In this document: piece by piece, positions 18,547-28,057 of the stretch
How the letters are laid out: every line of letters starts with the position of its first letter
Position numbering within the stretch: position 1 is the first letter of the stretch
From: Edaphobacter lichenicola
GTDB lineage: Bacteria; Acidobacteriota; Terriglobia; Terriglobales; Acidobacteriaceae
Assembly (NCBI RefSeq): GCF_025264645.1
Contig: NZ_CP073696.1
Location: 1,612,001-1,676,000, forward strand
Length of the DNA: 64,000 nt
Direction of reading: 5' to 3'
Made by a program: the position numbers and the translations under genes
Notes under the pieces: generated by a model
What the model was told of the DNA's origin: nothing
What the model saw: the letters and a program-made list of their open reading frames with translations, nothing else
Database searches by the model: none

Positions 18547-19986
18547 TCACATTCCAATTTTCCGGCTCTCACATCCACTCTCGGCAAGGTCGTCCTTTAA
18601 CCTAAGTTCTTCTAACGAAACTAGCGCTGTCTCAACTCCCCATACCGCTTGCACGCCGGCAGCAATCATAATGACGGCGCCAACCGTATAGCCGATCACG
18701 AGCAGACACCTAGAAGCGCTTCCGACCAGATGCCCAAACAGCAAAGGGCCAGCAACGCCTCCGGCGAGAGTGCCAAACGCATAAAAATCCCAATTGCTGA
18801 AGCGCGAACTTCCTGTGGAAAGACCTCACCTGCTGTGAGATAAGCTGAGCTGGCGGCGGTTGAAGCCAATACGAATGCGAGGCACCACCACGCAATCTGC
18901 TCTATGAGATTTAGCCTGTTGAAGAAAAACAGTAAGCTGCAGATGATTAGGACTAATCCGGAAAGGACGTACGTGGCGCATATCATTCGCTTCCGGCCGA
19001 TCGTGTCGAAAAACTTACCGAGAATAGCCGGCCCGACAAAATTCGCCACAGCGATAGGGCAAAAGACCACTCCTATTCGTTCGGGCGCGACTCCGTAAAA
19101 GCGGAGGAGAACAAACGCAAGTGAGAAGAAGACCGAATTGTAGAAAAAAGCTTGAGCGGCCATCAAAGTCATGCAAACAAGGGCGCGTTGGCGATAGTTG
19201 CCTAAGAGAAACTTCGCGATGGTTGTGACGCTAAGCCATGACCATTCGGTGTCACTAAAATCGGTAGCGTATGGCAAGATTGGCGAGTGAGACTCAGTTT
19301 GCCCAAGAGCACTTTCAGCTTCGTCGTGACGACCTTGGCTGATAAGCCATCGAGGACTTTCGGGGATTTAGCGGCGGAGAATCAACACCAAGACACCGAT
19401 GGGGACCCCGGAGAAAAAGGCCACTCGCCAACCTAACGATTGTCCGAGGCAGCTTGGCGCCAATAAGATAACCGATAGCCCCGATCCAAGAATAATCCCA
19501 AGCCAAAACGTTGCATTAATCCACAGATCTGTGCGACCACGGATCCGCGCCGGGATTAACTTGTCAACCGCTGAGTTCACGGCCGCGTACTCCCCACCAA
19601 TTCCGGCACCAGTTAGCACTCTGCAGATTGTGAAGCTCGAAAGGTTCCAACTGAGACCTGTTGCCGCTGTGGAACATATATATAGAAGTAGGATCCAGAT
19701 GAAAAGTCGTCGCCTCCCATAATGATCCGCGAGGAAGCCAAAAATTAATGCACCTACAACCGCGCCACCCAGATAAAAGCTTGAACTCAGTCCGAGTTGC
19801 ACATTTGAGAGCCCGAGCCCCGCTTGAGATTTCAATACTCCTGCGAGAGAGCTCCCAAACTGCCCTCTAGTCCATCGAGAAGCCAAGTTATAGACAGGGC
19901 GACGACGATTCGAAGATGCCAGCGGCTCCAGGGGAGCTGATCAAGTCGACTAGGGAGGTGACTGTACAGAGTTGCAGGATCACCTC
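18547..19986 (-). pseudogene. MFS transporter with three lesions
   Basis: A sugar-porter-like major facilitator is readable across frames. N-terminus: DPATLYSHLPSRLDQLPWSR and IVVALSITWLLDGLEGSLG, upstream of a frameshift near 19855-19862. Then helices 2-6 (FGFLADHYGRRRLFIWILLL) end at an in-frame TAA (19368-19370) before PESPRWLISQGRHDEAESAL. Helices 7-11 follow to a second frameshift at the A-run 18783-18787, after which AFGTLAGGVAGPLLFGHLVG and the last helix continue to 18547. No plausible intact start codon is visible. Clearly non-functional as read. Confidence 0.88.
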
Positions 19987-20160
19987 TGGCTAGCCTAATT
20001 TTTATGATGTGATCAAAATGCGAAAGCCACCCTCAGCTTTGCGCTCTACGTACTGGCTACTAGCAGGAAATAGATCGACGAAGGGCAACAGTGGAAGGGT
20101 GTGTGGAACGACGCATTGGCTCGGGAACAGTTCAGAGATCTGCGTGATAGACTGCCGCTC

Positions 20161-20322
20161 ATGCCTCTGATAGTTATTCTCATCATTTTGTTAGTTCTCT
20201 TCGGCGGTGGCGGCTACTACATGGGTCCTGGAATCGGCTACTACGGCGGTGGAGGCATTAGCCTTATTCTCGGTGTGATCGTCATATACTTAATCTTTGG
20301 GCGAGGACGAGAACGGCTCTAA
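20161..20322 (+). CDS. Small Gly-rich membrane protein (DUF3309-like)
   Basis: 53 residues from the ATG at 20161: an N-terminal hydrophobic helix (PLIVILIILLVLFGGGGYY), a Gly/Tyr-rich linker and a second hydrophobic segment (GISLILGVIVIYLIFG) ending in basic residues. The layout matches DUF3309-type small membrane proteins. The frame stays open upstream to 20101, but that extension is soluble and unlike the family. Function unknown. Confidence 0.6.
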   Translation: MPLIVILIILLVLFGGGGYYMGPGIGYYGGGGISLILGVIVIYLIFGRGRERL

Positions 20323-20535
20323 GCAATCGATCGTTGCGTGACGACCAATGCCTCCCCATCAGCAAAGGGACGACGATCACTTCCAGCTGGCGGACGCGCC
20401 GGTGACGCCGACCGCTCAGGATAGGGCGTGCTTTAAAATTGGTGGACTCACTCGGTCTGGGCGCTTTATAAAGAACCGGGCGGTACCGTGGTCGCCTACG
20501 GTCACATTCGTACGACGACGGCCTTAGACATGAGT

Positions 20536-20802
20536 TTAGATTTTACTCATAACCCGAACCTCAGCGTTCCTCAAGAGCGGAGCGTCATAAAGCTCATCTG
20601 CTTGACCGTCGCTGATCTCCCCCGCGAAGAAAGTTTTCCCGTACTGAAGCCAAGCATGGACGGCAATCTTTACGTCCCGGCCACTCGCGTACTCCTCTTT
20701 GAATCTGCTATGCCACCGCACTGTGCCGATATGAATATTGCTAGATTGAAAATTCACTGTTTTACCGAACACCAAGGCGCGACGGCTGGACTGGTCGGTC
20801 AT
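20536..20802 (-). CDS. Possible PilZ-like small protein
   Basis: 88 residues. The order GKTVNFQSSNIHIGT, then ASGRDVKIAVHAWLQYGKTF, resembles the core of Acidobacterial PilZ domains (a [S/T]-x-N-[I/F]-S-S-S-G strand followed by a GxxVxIxVxWP strand), but the RxxxR c-di-GMP motif is only partly present (SSRRAL). It may be a decayed domain. An overlapping plus-strand frame (20488-20808) has no recognisable features. Confidence 0.35.
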   Translation of the reverse strand: MTDQSSRRALVFGKTVNFQSSNIHIGTVRWHSRFKEEYASGRDVKIAVHAWLQYGKTFFAGEISDGQADELYDAPLLRNAEVRVMSKI

Positions 20803-20859
20803 GTATGAGCCACTGTTTTAAGGAGTAGGATATTCCCTCGGATCGAGAGGACAAAAGCC

Positions 20860-21000
20860 ATGAGGAAAGCAGAACCCGCAAAGCTGCCCGATAAAAAGAC
20901 ACCTCCAAAACTGATAATGAAGCGCACGAAGGACGGCGGAACGGAAATCGGTCCAATTCCACCACCGGTCCCCCCCGAGCCGAAGATCCCGAAGAAGTGA
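20860..21000 (+). CDS. Small basic, Pro-rich protein
   Basis: 46 codons: ATG at 20860 preceded by GAGAGGA at good spacing, stop TGA at 20998-21000. The product is Lys- and Pro-rich (KLPDKKTPPKLIMKR, then PIPPPVPPEPKIPKK). No family is recognised. The good ribosome binding site is the main support. Confidence 0.35.
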   Translation: MRKAEPAKLPDKKTPPKLIMKRTKDGGTEIGPIPPPVPPEPKIPKK

Positions 21001-21329
21001 GGCTCATGACTCACCCGCTGCGCTATGACATACAGTCCGCCCAGAACCGCCCGATAACCTTCCTAAGCGCCAATGCTCAACGCCTTCCTCACTCGCTACT
21101 TCCTTTCTGTGGCATCTCTGGATATAGCGGAAATCTGCGATGCTAAAGCTCCACGGTGGAGCGGATGGGCTGAGTTCCTGTAATCTGTGTGGTTCTGATG
21201 AACCGACATATGATCTGGCGGCTCAGGAACCCTTTGCTTGAGAATGCCGCTGACCCTGTTCATTTGTGCCACGCAGATTCTCAGACTCTGGTCGCTATTC
21301 CTTGTATAGCAAGTTCCGCTGATCGTTCA
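21001..21329. other. Gap without recognised gene
   Basis: Apart from a small hairpin GCTCCA-CGG-TGGAGC (21148-21162), which lacks a T-run and so is not a typical terminator, I see nothing here. Confidence 0.5.
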
Positions 21330-22457
21330 TCAACGGATGTATGGTTGGAGAGTAATTGAATAGCTCGTGCTTCTACCACCCTCGGCATTGCGCTTCAGGA
21401 CACCTTGGTGGACGAGGTCAAGGATATCGCGAGTGGCCGTATCCTGTGAGCACTTCGCCAGCTTCGCCCACTTTGACGTCGTGAGTTTTCCCTCAAATCC
21501 GTCCAGAAGGCGATTGAGGACGAGCCTCTGGCGCTCATTGAGGGAAACGGCGGCGATGGATTCCCAGAAGCGGGCTTTGACAAGTACGGTCGCGAGGGTC
21601 GTTTGCGCGCCGTTAATGGCATGACCCAGACAGTCGAGAAACCATGCCATCCAATTCGTGATGTCCATCGTGCCGCGCTGGGCCTGCTCAAGATGATCGT
21701 AGTAAGCGCGTCGTTCCTGTTGGATCTGCGCCGACATGCTGTAGAAGCGCCGTGAACTTCGTTCCGACCGAGCAAGACTCATATCTGCGATAGCGCGCGC
21801 GATGCGGCCATTGCCATCGTCGAATGGATGAATTGTTACGAACCAGAGATGTGCCAGAGAGGCTTTCACGACCCAGTCTTTTTCGTTGGCTTCGTTGAAC
21901 CAGTCGAGAAAGGTCTGCATCTCGTGATTCAGCAGCTTGGCGACCGGCGCCTCGAAGTGAACATGTTGCCGGCCTACCGGACCTGAGACTACTTGCATGG
22001 GACCTTCAGCATCGTTACGCCAATTGCCGACAGCGATCTTCTTCATTCCGCTCCGGCCGGTTGGGAAGAGCGAGGCATGCCATCCAAAGAGCCGCTCCCC
22101 AGTCAGGGGCTCGTCATATTGGCGCGTCGCATCGAGCATCATCTCGACCACACCCTCGATGTTTCGATCGACGGTCTGGAGGCCGCCGATATCCATCCCC
22201 AGTCGTCTTGCGATGGAGGACCGAACCAGTTCTTCGTTGAGCTTTTCGCCCTCGATCTCACTGCTCTTGAGAACGTCTTCCGTGAGGGTCATCAAGAGGG
22301 CCTCCTGCTGAAGCCGAAAGCCGAGATTTTCCATCCGGCCCAGTAATCGCCCCTGTTCATGGCGTACGATAGCTAGTGGTTCAATCAGGCGTTTGCGATC
22401 CCAATCGAAGTTGGGCCAGGCCTTGAGCTCATGGATGTACCCACTCAATCTCCGCAC
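21330..22457 (-). CDS. Fic family AMPylase-like protein with C-terminal winged helix
   Basis: 375 residues from a GTG at 22457. An N-terminal DUF4172-like region carries the auto-inhibitory motif SSEIEGE (S/T-x-x-x-E-G/N) near residue 66, marking a class II Fic. The catalytic loop HPFDDGNGRIARA is complete (about residue 214), so nucleotidyl transfer is plausible. The C-terminus is a winged helix (TTSKWAKLAKCSQDTATRDI, then LVHQGVLKR). The start codon lies inside a palindrome made from the octamer that recurs six times in the next 100 bp upstream, so autoregulation by its own winged helix is a reasonable inference. Confidence 0.9.
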   Translation of the reverse strand: MRRLSGYIHELKAWPNFDWDRKRLIEPLAIVRHEQGRLLGRMENLGFRLQQEALLMTLTEDVLKSSEIEGEKLNEELVRSSIARRLGMDIGGLQTVDRNIEGVVEMMLDATRQYDEPLTGERLFGWHASLFPTGRSGMKKIAVGNWRNDAEGPMQVVSGPVGRQHVHFEAPVAKLLNHEMQTFLDWFNEANEKDWVVKASLAHLWFVTIHPFDDGNGRIARAIADMSLARSERSSRRFYSMSAQIQQERRAYYDHLEQAQRGTMDITNWMAWFLDCLGHAINGAQTTLATVLVKARFWESIAAVSLNERQRLVLNRLLDGFEGKLTTSKWAKLAKCSQDTATRDILDLVHQGVLKRNAEGGRSTSYSITLQPYIR

Positions 22458-22545
22458 TCCTTGCGGAGATTATAGGCTCTAATCTCCGCATTAGGAAGGA
22501 TTATCTCCGCGGGACGTGCGGAGATAACTTGGGCAAATCTCCGCA
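22447..22545. promoter_or_regulatory. Six-copy ATCTCCGC operator array
   Basis: The octamer ATCTCCGC or its complement occurs at about 22449, 22463 (inverted), 22483, 22503, 22518 (inverted) and 22537. Two pairs form perfect 10-bp-arm palindromes (22447-22456/22462-22471 and 22501-22510/22518-22527). The first covers the Fic start codon. Confidence 0.8.
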
Positions 22546-22557
22546 AAAAATCGCTAA

Positions 22558-22627
22558 CGAACCCACGACCTCTGCCTTAAGGCAGAGGTCGTGGCAGAGG
22601 TCTACAGGAAAGAGGTCGTGGGTTCGA
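22558..22627. repeat. Palindromic repeats of a tRNA T-arm-like sequence
   Basis: A 32-bp perfect palindrome (22563-22594, centre TTAA) is built from CCACGACCTCTGCC and its complement. A further copy AGAGGTCGTGGGTTCG lies at 22611-22626, the exact complement of 22558-22573. These match the T-arm portion of the att-like tRNA end at 22729 except for one base (GTGGG versus GCGGG). Confidence 0.7.
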
Positions 22628-22728
22628 TAAGGGTTCAATAAGGGTTACTTTGGGTGTCTCAGGGCGCTAAAGGAGCCATCCGCTACGCCTGTTTCCAATA
22701 AGTTACGTATTTCCAGTTCACTGTCACG

Positions 22729-22765
22729 GCAGAGGTCGCGGGTTCGAGCCCCGTCGTCCCCGCCA
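22729..22765 (+). other. tRNA or tmRNA 3'-end fragment, probable attachment site
   Basis: GGCAGAGGTCGCGGGTTCGA followed by GCCCCGTCGTCCCCGCCA has a T-arm (GCGGG, loop TTCGAGC, CCCGT), a 7-nt acceptor strand, a discriminator and CCA. No D-arm or anticodon arm lies upstream, so it is not a whole tRNA. It sits 23 bp beyond the integrase stop, the usual place of an att core. The acceptor strand implies a 5' end of GGGGACG, which might fit a tmRNA; that is a guess. Confidence 0.65.
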
Positions 22766-22787
22766 TAAACCAAAGAAAATAAAAGGT

Positions 22788-23608
22788 TTATGGCACAGTG
22801 ACAAAATTAGTTGTAGCCCGCGAGGGTGCTGAAGGGTGCTGAGAGTTTCCGGCACCCTTTTTGCTGCCTTCTAATAGGTGAGGCTCCCGTCGCGAGGGTG
22901 CTGGCGAGGGTGCTGAAAGCCTGGCCTTGCCGGCCTCAATCACCATCTCCATGACTTTGTTGTTAGCCTCACGTTTGTTCGCGGAGATCGCCCGCGTGTA
23001 GATATCGAGGGTGATCCGCGAGTTCGAGTGACGCAGGAGTTCCTGGGCTGTCTTCAGGTCCGCACCAGCCGCTCTTAGGTTCGTCGCCAGGGAGTGACGG
23101 AAGCTATGCCATCCGATTCGTTTCCCAGTGATCTTCGCCCGGACGAGTGCGGGGCGAATGATCTTTTTCAGAATCATGTCAGGTGTCACCGGCGTTCTTC
23201 CCTCATTCCGAACTGACGGAAAGAGAAAATCATCGTCGCCGTTGTACATCGACTCCCTTCTCCAGGCGTCGAGACATTGGACGACTGACGTGTGCAACGG
23301 AACGGGTTTTCGGCTCGCTTCGGTCTTGGTATCCCCGAAGCGGCCCCGCACACACGAGCGGAGAACGTTGACCTGCATCAGGAGCGGATCGATATCGCGC
23401 CATGTGAGGGCAACCAGTTCCGACCGTCGCAAACCCGTGCTCCCTGCCAGGACTACCATCGCTTTGACGCGAAGCGGCAGTTCGTCCGCCAGAGCCGCGA
23501 ATTCTGCTGGCGTCAGCACATCTGGCTCCCGTAGACGCTTCGATGAAGCCCTGACCTTAGAGATTGGGTTACGATGTGTCCAGGAAAAGCAGACCGCCGA
23601 TTACGAGG
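22788..23608 (-). pseudogene. Tyrosine recombinase (integrase), N-terminally truncated
   Basis: The catalytic domain is complete: Arg in TGLRRSELVALTW, HSFRHSLATNLRAAG, LLRHSNSRITLDIYTRA with His and nucleophile Tyr. A GTG at 23519 gives 243 residues, but the frame with family similarity extends upstream (RNPISKVRASSKRLREPDVL) to a TAA at about 23606, so the arm-binding and core-binding N-terminal domains (about 150 residues) are missing. Without them integration or excision is unlikely. It lies next to a tRNA-end att fragment and a relic conjugation cluster. Confidence 0.85.
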
Positions 23609-23825
23609 GACTTCTTGCGTCTTAACATCACGAGTTTCATAAAAGCTCCTTGGTTGACACAGCTGAAAGCGTTGCGGACAGGTTAGGTCGAGCCTGTCCA
23701 GAGAAGGCTCCTAAGATTTTTCACGACCCTACGAGGAAACTGCACGAGGTCGCAATCGTTGGAAGCGTTGGCTGAGATGGCGTGACTGCAAAGCTTTGTT
23801 ACAGCGACTGGCATGCAGATGTCTC
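23609..23825. other. Junction between integrase relic and VirB10 gene
   Basis: No recognisable gene. This must contain the breakpoint that removed the integrase N-terminus; I see no IS end or repeat marking it. Confidence 0.4.
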
Positions 23826-25157
23826 CTAGAGTGTGGGATCAACGCGATGCTCTGCGTAGGACGGGATGAGGATGTCTCGTCCGACGTACACACGCGCACG
23901 TGAACCTTCTTTGAGCGTGATAACCGGCAGGCGGTTAAGAAAGTGGTCCAATACCTGCTCGCCCTCCGCAGTTGATTGTCCCGAGATTCCGTTGCGTATC
24001 TCGGTCGAAGGAGTAAGGACGTTGCCGTTGTTGCCAATCTGAGCCAAACCGCCGAGACCGCCGATCGCCGCCGCAGCTCCGAAGGCCATGAGGTATCCGT
24101 GATCTACTTTGGTGGCCAGACCAGTCGTACCTAACGGGTCGAGGCCGATGTACTTGTCGAAGTCGAGCGAGAATCCGTCGGGACACACAGCACGATGGAA
24201 GGTAACAAAGATCTTCCGTTGCTGGGCATTGCCGATACTCTGGACCACTCCAATTAAGCGAGTGCCTTGGGGCATGAGCAACTGCTGATGGTCGTGCGAG
24301 TAGTAGTCGGTGGTGAGCATGACCAGAATTGGTCCGCTGAACCCGCCGTCAATGTGGTTGGTGACCACGCCTTCGAACACGGTGCCTTCAAAGATGCGGT
24401 AAATGTGGCCCTGATAAGCATCGAAGGTATATCCGCCCATCGCGTCGGCCTTGTCTTCGGTTTTGGGATGCTGCTTTGACGCACCTTCTAAACTCGTCAA
24501 CCCGTCGTGTCCGCTATCAGGAGGTAAGCCACCGCCGTTATCCGCGGCCGTTTGTGGGTGTAGCTCTTCATGCCCTCTTAGAACATCAGTGGCTCCCTGT
24601 CCAACCGTCGCATGAACAGAGGTTCCGCTCGTATGGGCAAAGTCGATCGCGACGGTGTCGCTATTGAGGGCATCCTGTAGCTGCTTTTCCTTTGCAAGCT
24701 TCCTTTGCTTTGCCTCCGCCTCTGCCTGTGAAACGTTCGAGGTTCTAACGGGCGCGTTCGGGCTACTGCCATAGATCGCGTCGCGCTGGGCCGCTGTCAT
24801 CGGCGGAGCCCCTGCGATCTCCGGGCCAGGGACACTCTCCGCGGCCTGGAGCTGCTGCATCGCGACCGCTAACTCCTCTTGATGCTGCTGCTCCTCCGCA
24901 TCACGCTGGACCTGTAGTTGCTGCTGTGTCTCGAAACTGTTGACCTGTTGCGCGTTTGGCGCGACAGGACGCATCGACATTGCGCTAGCCGGGGCCGACT
25001 TGCGGTTTCCGCCTAACAGGCTCGAGACGTTGGTGATGCCAATAAGCGCGATGATCGCTACGAGCGCGATAGCCACTGGCATACCTTTTCTAAGTGGTCG
25101 CTTCGACTCGGGCCGCCCAGGGACAGTGGGAGGAGAGATCTGATCTGGCTCTGGCAT
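23826..25157 (-). CDS. VirB10/TrbI-like conjugal transfer protein
   Basis: 443 residues from the ATG at 25155-25157, preceded by AGAAGGGAAC; an upstream start would overlap VirB9. A short cytoplasmic Pro-rich N-terminus is followed by one membrane helix (PVAIALVAIIALIGITNVSS), a Gln/Glu-rich periplasmic linker with coiled-coil character (residues about 65-100), and the VirB10 beta-barrel domain. The barrel has the antenna-like hydrophobic stretch AFGAAAAIGGLGGLAQIG and the terminal RVYVGRDILIPSY motif. It would bridge inner and outer membranes in a type IV secretion channel. Last gene of the relic cluster. Confidence 0.9.
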   Translation of the reverse strand: MPEPDQISPPTVPGRPESKRPLRKGMPVAIALVAIIALIGITNVSSLLGGNRKSAPASAMSMRPVAPNAQQVNSFETQQQLQVQRDAEEQQHQEELAVAMQQLQAAESVPGPEIAGAPPMTAAQRDAIYGSSPNAPVRTSNVSQAEAEAKQRKLAKEKQLQDALNSDTVAIDFAHTSGTSVHATVGQGATDVLRGHEELHPQTAADNGGGLPPDSGHDGLTSLEGASKQHPKTEDKADAMGGYTFDAYQGHIYRIFEGTVFEGVVTNHIDGGFSGPILVMLTTDYYSHDHQQLLMPQGTRLIGVVQSIGNAQQRKIFVTFHRAVCPDGFSLDFDKYIGLDPLGTTGLATKVDHGYLMAFGAAAAIGGLGGLAQIGNNGNVLTPSTEIRNGISGQSTAEGEQVLDHFLNRLPVITLKEGSRARVYVGRDILIPSYAEHRVDPTL

Positions 25158-25158
25158 G

Positions 25159-25995
25159 CTAGTTCCCTTCTCCTGTGCGATGAAAATCAACTCTTTGCTT
25201 GCCGATCGCGAGATATCCGTTGTCCAGCTGTTTTGGGACTGTATAAAGGCCGGCGTTGAAATCGAAGTTGATAAGTGAACCCTTCTTGTCCTTCACTTCA
25301 TATAAAGCAGGCGTCTCCTGAAAGCGGCCGCGCAGGTAAGTAAACTTGTCGTCCCGCCAGATCTCCTCAAGGCCGAGAGCATTGCCTTTAGCCTTATCCC
25401 AGGTGTAATCGAAGTGCAGTGAGCCGGGATATTGGCTGCGATATTGCTCGACTTTTGTCTCCTCCGCTTTTCGTTCTGCAGCCTGAGCTGTCTTTGCGGC
25501 CGTGATCTCCTGTCTGGCTTTATCTAACTCCGCAAGGGGCACAAAGACTGGAAGCTGTGCCAGGCGGTCCCTTGCAGCCTGATCACCAGGTACGAGAAAG
25601 ACTTTGGAATCGAAGTGGCCATCAGGCTCACTGGAAATTTCATGAAGCTGCAGGGTGTACTCGTTACCATGGTCGGAAACAATATGGATGTCTGTCGACA
25701 CATTCGCGACTCTTGGCTTAACGCTAATAAAGCGGCTGGCGACGTGGCCTCCATCGAAGACCCAATCGACGGTGTCACCTGCAAAGACATTTGCGACCTT
25801 TTCGTCGGCGGGCAGAGCGATTAGGGTCGACTGCAGCAGGCCCGCGCGGATCACGGGAGGCATGTCAGCCTCAGCGACGATGACGGTGCGCGGTGCATTT
25901 GGTTGGAGAGGGCGGGTGTCGGCGGCGTGGCAAGGCACATAGGTTGAGGCCAGCGCGAGTCCGGCAGAGACGACGATGGGGATAGGTGGTTTCAT
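25159..25995 (-). CDS. VirB9/TrbG-like type IV secretion protein
   Basis: 278 residues with a signal peptide (VVSAGLALASTYVPCHA) and the VirB9 pattern: a first domain with VFAGDTVDWVFDG-HVASRFISVKP, a charged coiled-coil linker (about residues 155-190), and a C-terminal domain with FDYTWDKAKGNALGLEEIWRDD and LDNGYLAIGKQRVDF. It forms the outer-membrane core ring with VirB10. The stop codon is followed within 4 nt by the VirB10 start, consistent with coupling. The frame is intact. Confidence 0.88.
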   Translation of the reverse strand: MKPPIPIVVSAGLALASTYVPCHAADTRPLQPNAPRTVIVAEADMPPVIRAGLLQSTLIALPADEKVANVFAGDTVDWVFDGGHVASRFISVKPRVANVSTDIHIVSDHGNEYTLQLHEISSEPDGHFDSKVFLVPGDQAARDRLAQLPVFVPLAELDKARQEITAAKTAQAAERKAEETKVEQYRSQYPGSLHFDYTWDKAKGNALGLEEIWRDDKFTYLRGRFQETPALYEVKDKKGSLINFDFNAGLYTVPKQLDNGYLAIGKQRVDFHRTGEGN

Positions 25996-26022
25996 GGCAT
26001 CGGCCTTTCTAGTTATGTTTGA

Positions 26023-28057
26023 TTACTCGGCTTCCCCCTGTGCGAAGCGGTCGATGCCCTCGACCAAGCCGTACCTGGCAATCAGCTTCGATCGGCGCAC
26101 GCGGTCTTTCGGCCTCGTGGAGAAGGTTGCGTAACTGCGCCTATCGAGGTTCAACGTGATGACCTTCGTGATGCCATCCCGTCGCATGTAAAGTGCCTCA
26201 CGGTCCTGCAGGCTTTCGAACAGGGCGATCTGTTGGTCGTTCATCCTGAACAATTCGGCATACCGTTTCCGGTTGAACGTAGCGTCCTTGAGGAACAGAA
26301 ATGACGTACAGGAGTTGACGATGGTGTCAGCATTCACACCCAGATCGTCGGCGGATTGGCCAATCAGGGTTACGCTGCCAAGGTTCTTGCGGACCGTCTT
26401 AATCGATGCGAGAGCGCCATCCAGCAGCTGCCTGTTCTTCATCGAAGAGAAGATCTCTTCTATCAAAATGTGTTTGGGAACCCCTAGATTTGTCGGGTCA
26501 TAGAGAACATCATTGATGCGCCGCAGGAGCCATACCATCAATGGCTCAATCAGATCGGAGTACTGTTCGTTGGCCACGCCCTGGAAGTCGAAGCATTGGA
26601 GACGGGACAGCGAGAGGCTGTCCTCAACGTTGTCGAAGACCGCGTTGTAGATGCCCTTACCAATCCATTTTGACAGATAACGATCGAGCTTTTTGGGCAG
26701 GAAAAGATTCGAGAGACGACGGTTTTCCGGCTCGAGCAGGAACATATCCTGCACAGCCTTATGGATCACGTCGTCTTCCGGCTCCAGCTCCGCGCCACCA
26801 TTGGTCAGTAACAACTTGATGAAGGAGTAGAGGAATTTGATGTTGCTCTCGGTCGGCTCGAGGGCGAACGGATTTATGTGTGGGCCATCTTTTCCGACAC
26901 GGTCGACTCGTCCGCCGTACAGCTCCACTACACTCTGGTAGCTGCCACCAATGTCGAAGATATAGGTAAAACCGCCATACTTCTGCTCCAGAGCGATGGC
27001 CGTGTTACCGTGCACCGACTTACCTGTCCCCGTGGGGCCGAGAATGAGCATGACGCGAACCCCGTCCACATACGCGTCCTGGAAGAACGGAGTGCGGGTG
27101 CGCGTCTCGAAGATGTTGAGGTATTCTGCGTCGAGATCTTCCGAGTATGGATGGCCGATGTGCGGGGCAAACACAGAGGAGAGGCGCGCGTGGTGGTCCT
27201 CTGCAAGCCATAGCGGGAAGACGTTGAACTTATGGTTACCGGGGAACATCGCATAGAAGGCCGACAGATTGCCGAGCGTCTCCTCCATCACCTGCGATCG
27301 TGCATCAACGAAGATCCGATGCACAGCCGGGGACCGCGCTTCGGAGTTGCTCTTGACTCTTTGCTGACAGCAGCAACCGCAGGGAGTATTGACCCTGTGC
27401 CTTCTTATCTAGTGAGCGAATGACATCACTCAAATCATCGACGTTATTGTTCGCGGCCTTTGCACCAGCGCCATTTTCGAGCGAAGCTGCGTCGTGTCCG
27501 CTCAATACGCGTGTCAGAACTCCTACCTTGAAAAAGGAGATGAACTTTTCCTGTGCGTCAATCTCACTACGGGCCGCTGACGCTGACTTCACTTGCCATG
27601 TCGAGCAAAGAATACTGTCACAGTCGAGTGTGAGCAGCCCGGAAAAGAGACATGGTCTTGACGACTCCGGGGTAGTCATCAAAGAGAACATCTGTACATG
27701 GCGCCTGCCCACTTGAAGGTAGTCGCTGTGCCAGAAGATTGGGCTCTTCACGAGCTGCCGGTCTACCCCGGTATCGCTGCGGAGTTGGTCGCTCTCCGCC
27801 CACTCCTCAAGATTGAACAGATAACTGAAGAAGTCAAAGATTCCCGTCTTACCGAGCAGCCGCAATCCTAGAGAATTGCTGAGATGGCTTTGAAGTATGA
27901 TCGCAATCTTTTGGAGGTCTACAAGCATGCTCGATGTGTCCACGACATTATGCTGCGGCTCACGCTCAAAGCCCTGAGCTTTGACGGCTCCAATGTGAGG
28001 CACCAATAAAGATCGATTTGTCTGAAACCCGCAGTCCCAATCCAACCAGCACCCCAA
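26023..28057 (-). pseudogene. VirB4/TrbE ATPase, frameshifted and N-terminally deleted
   Basis: Two frames make one VirB4. The upstream frame (27305-28057) has the middle region (LLGKTGIFDFFSYLFNLEEW, GVDRQLVKSPIFWHSD, LLLSAKSQEQLRSAVP). The downstream frame (26023-27324) continues AVHRIFVDARSQVMEETLGN to the ATPase domain with Walker A GPTGTGKS and an acidic Walker B (HILIEEIF). They join at a G-run (plus-strand 27329-27332): removing one base restores SAVPAVHRIF. The normal N-terminal 200 or so residues are absent; the frame instead begins inside the VirB2 gene. VirB4 normally powers pilus assembly and transfer. Confidence 0.87.

Noticed and set aside
21148..21162. GCTCCA-CGG-TGGAGC as a terminator
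   Set aside because: Short stem, no following T-run on either strand, and no gene end nearby.
22447..22626. CRISPR array
   Set aside because: Repeats are 8-16 bp, in both orientations and irregularly spaced; they fit operators and att-like palindromes, and no cas genes are present.
22681..22765. Complete tRNA gene
   Set aside because: Only the T-arm and acceptor 3' strand are present; no D-arm, anticodon arm or 5' acceptor strand upstream.
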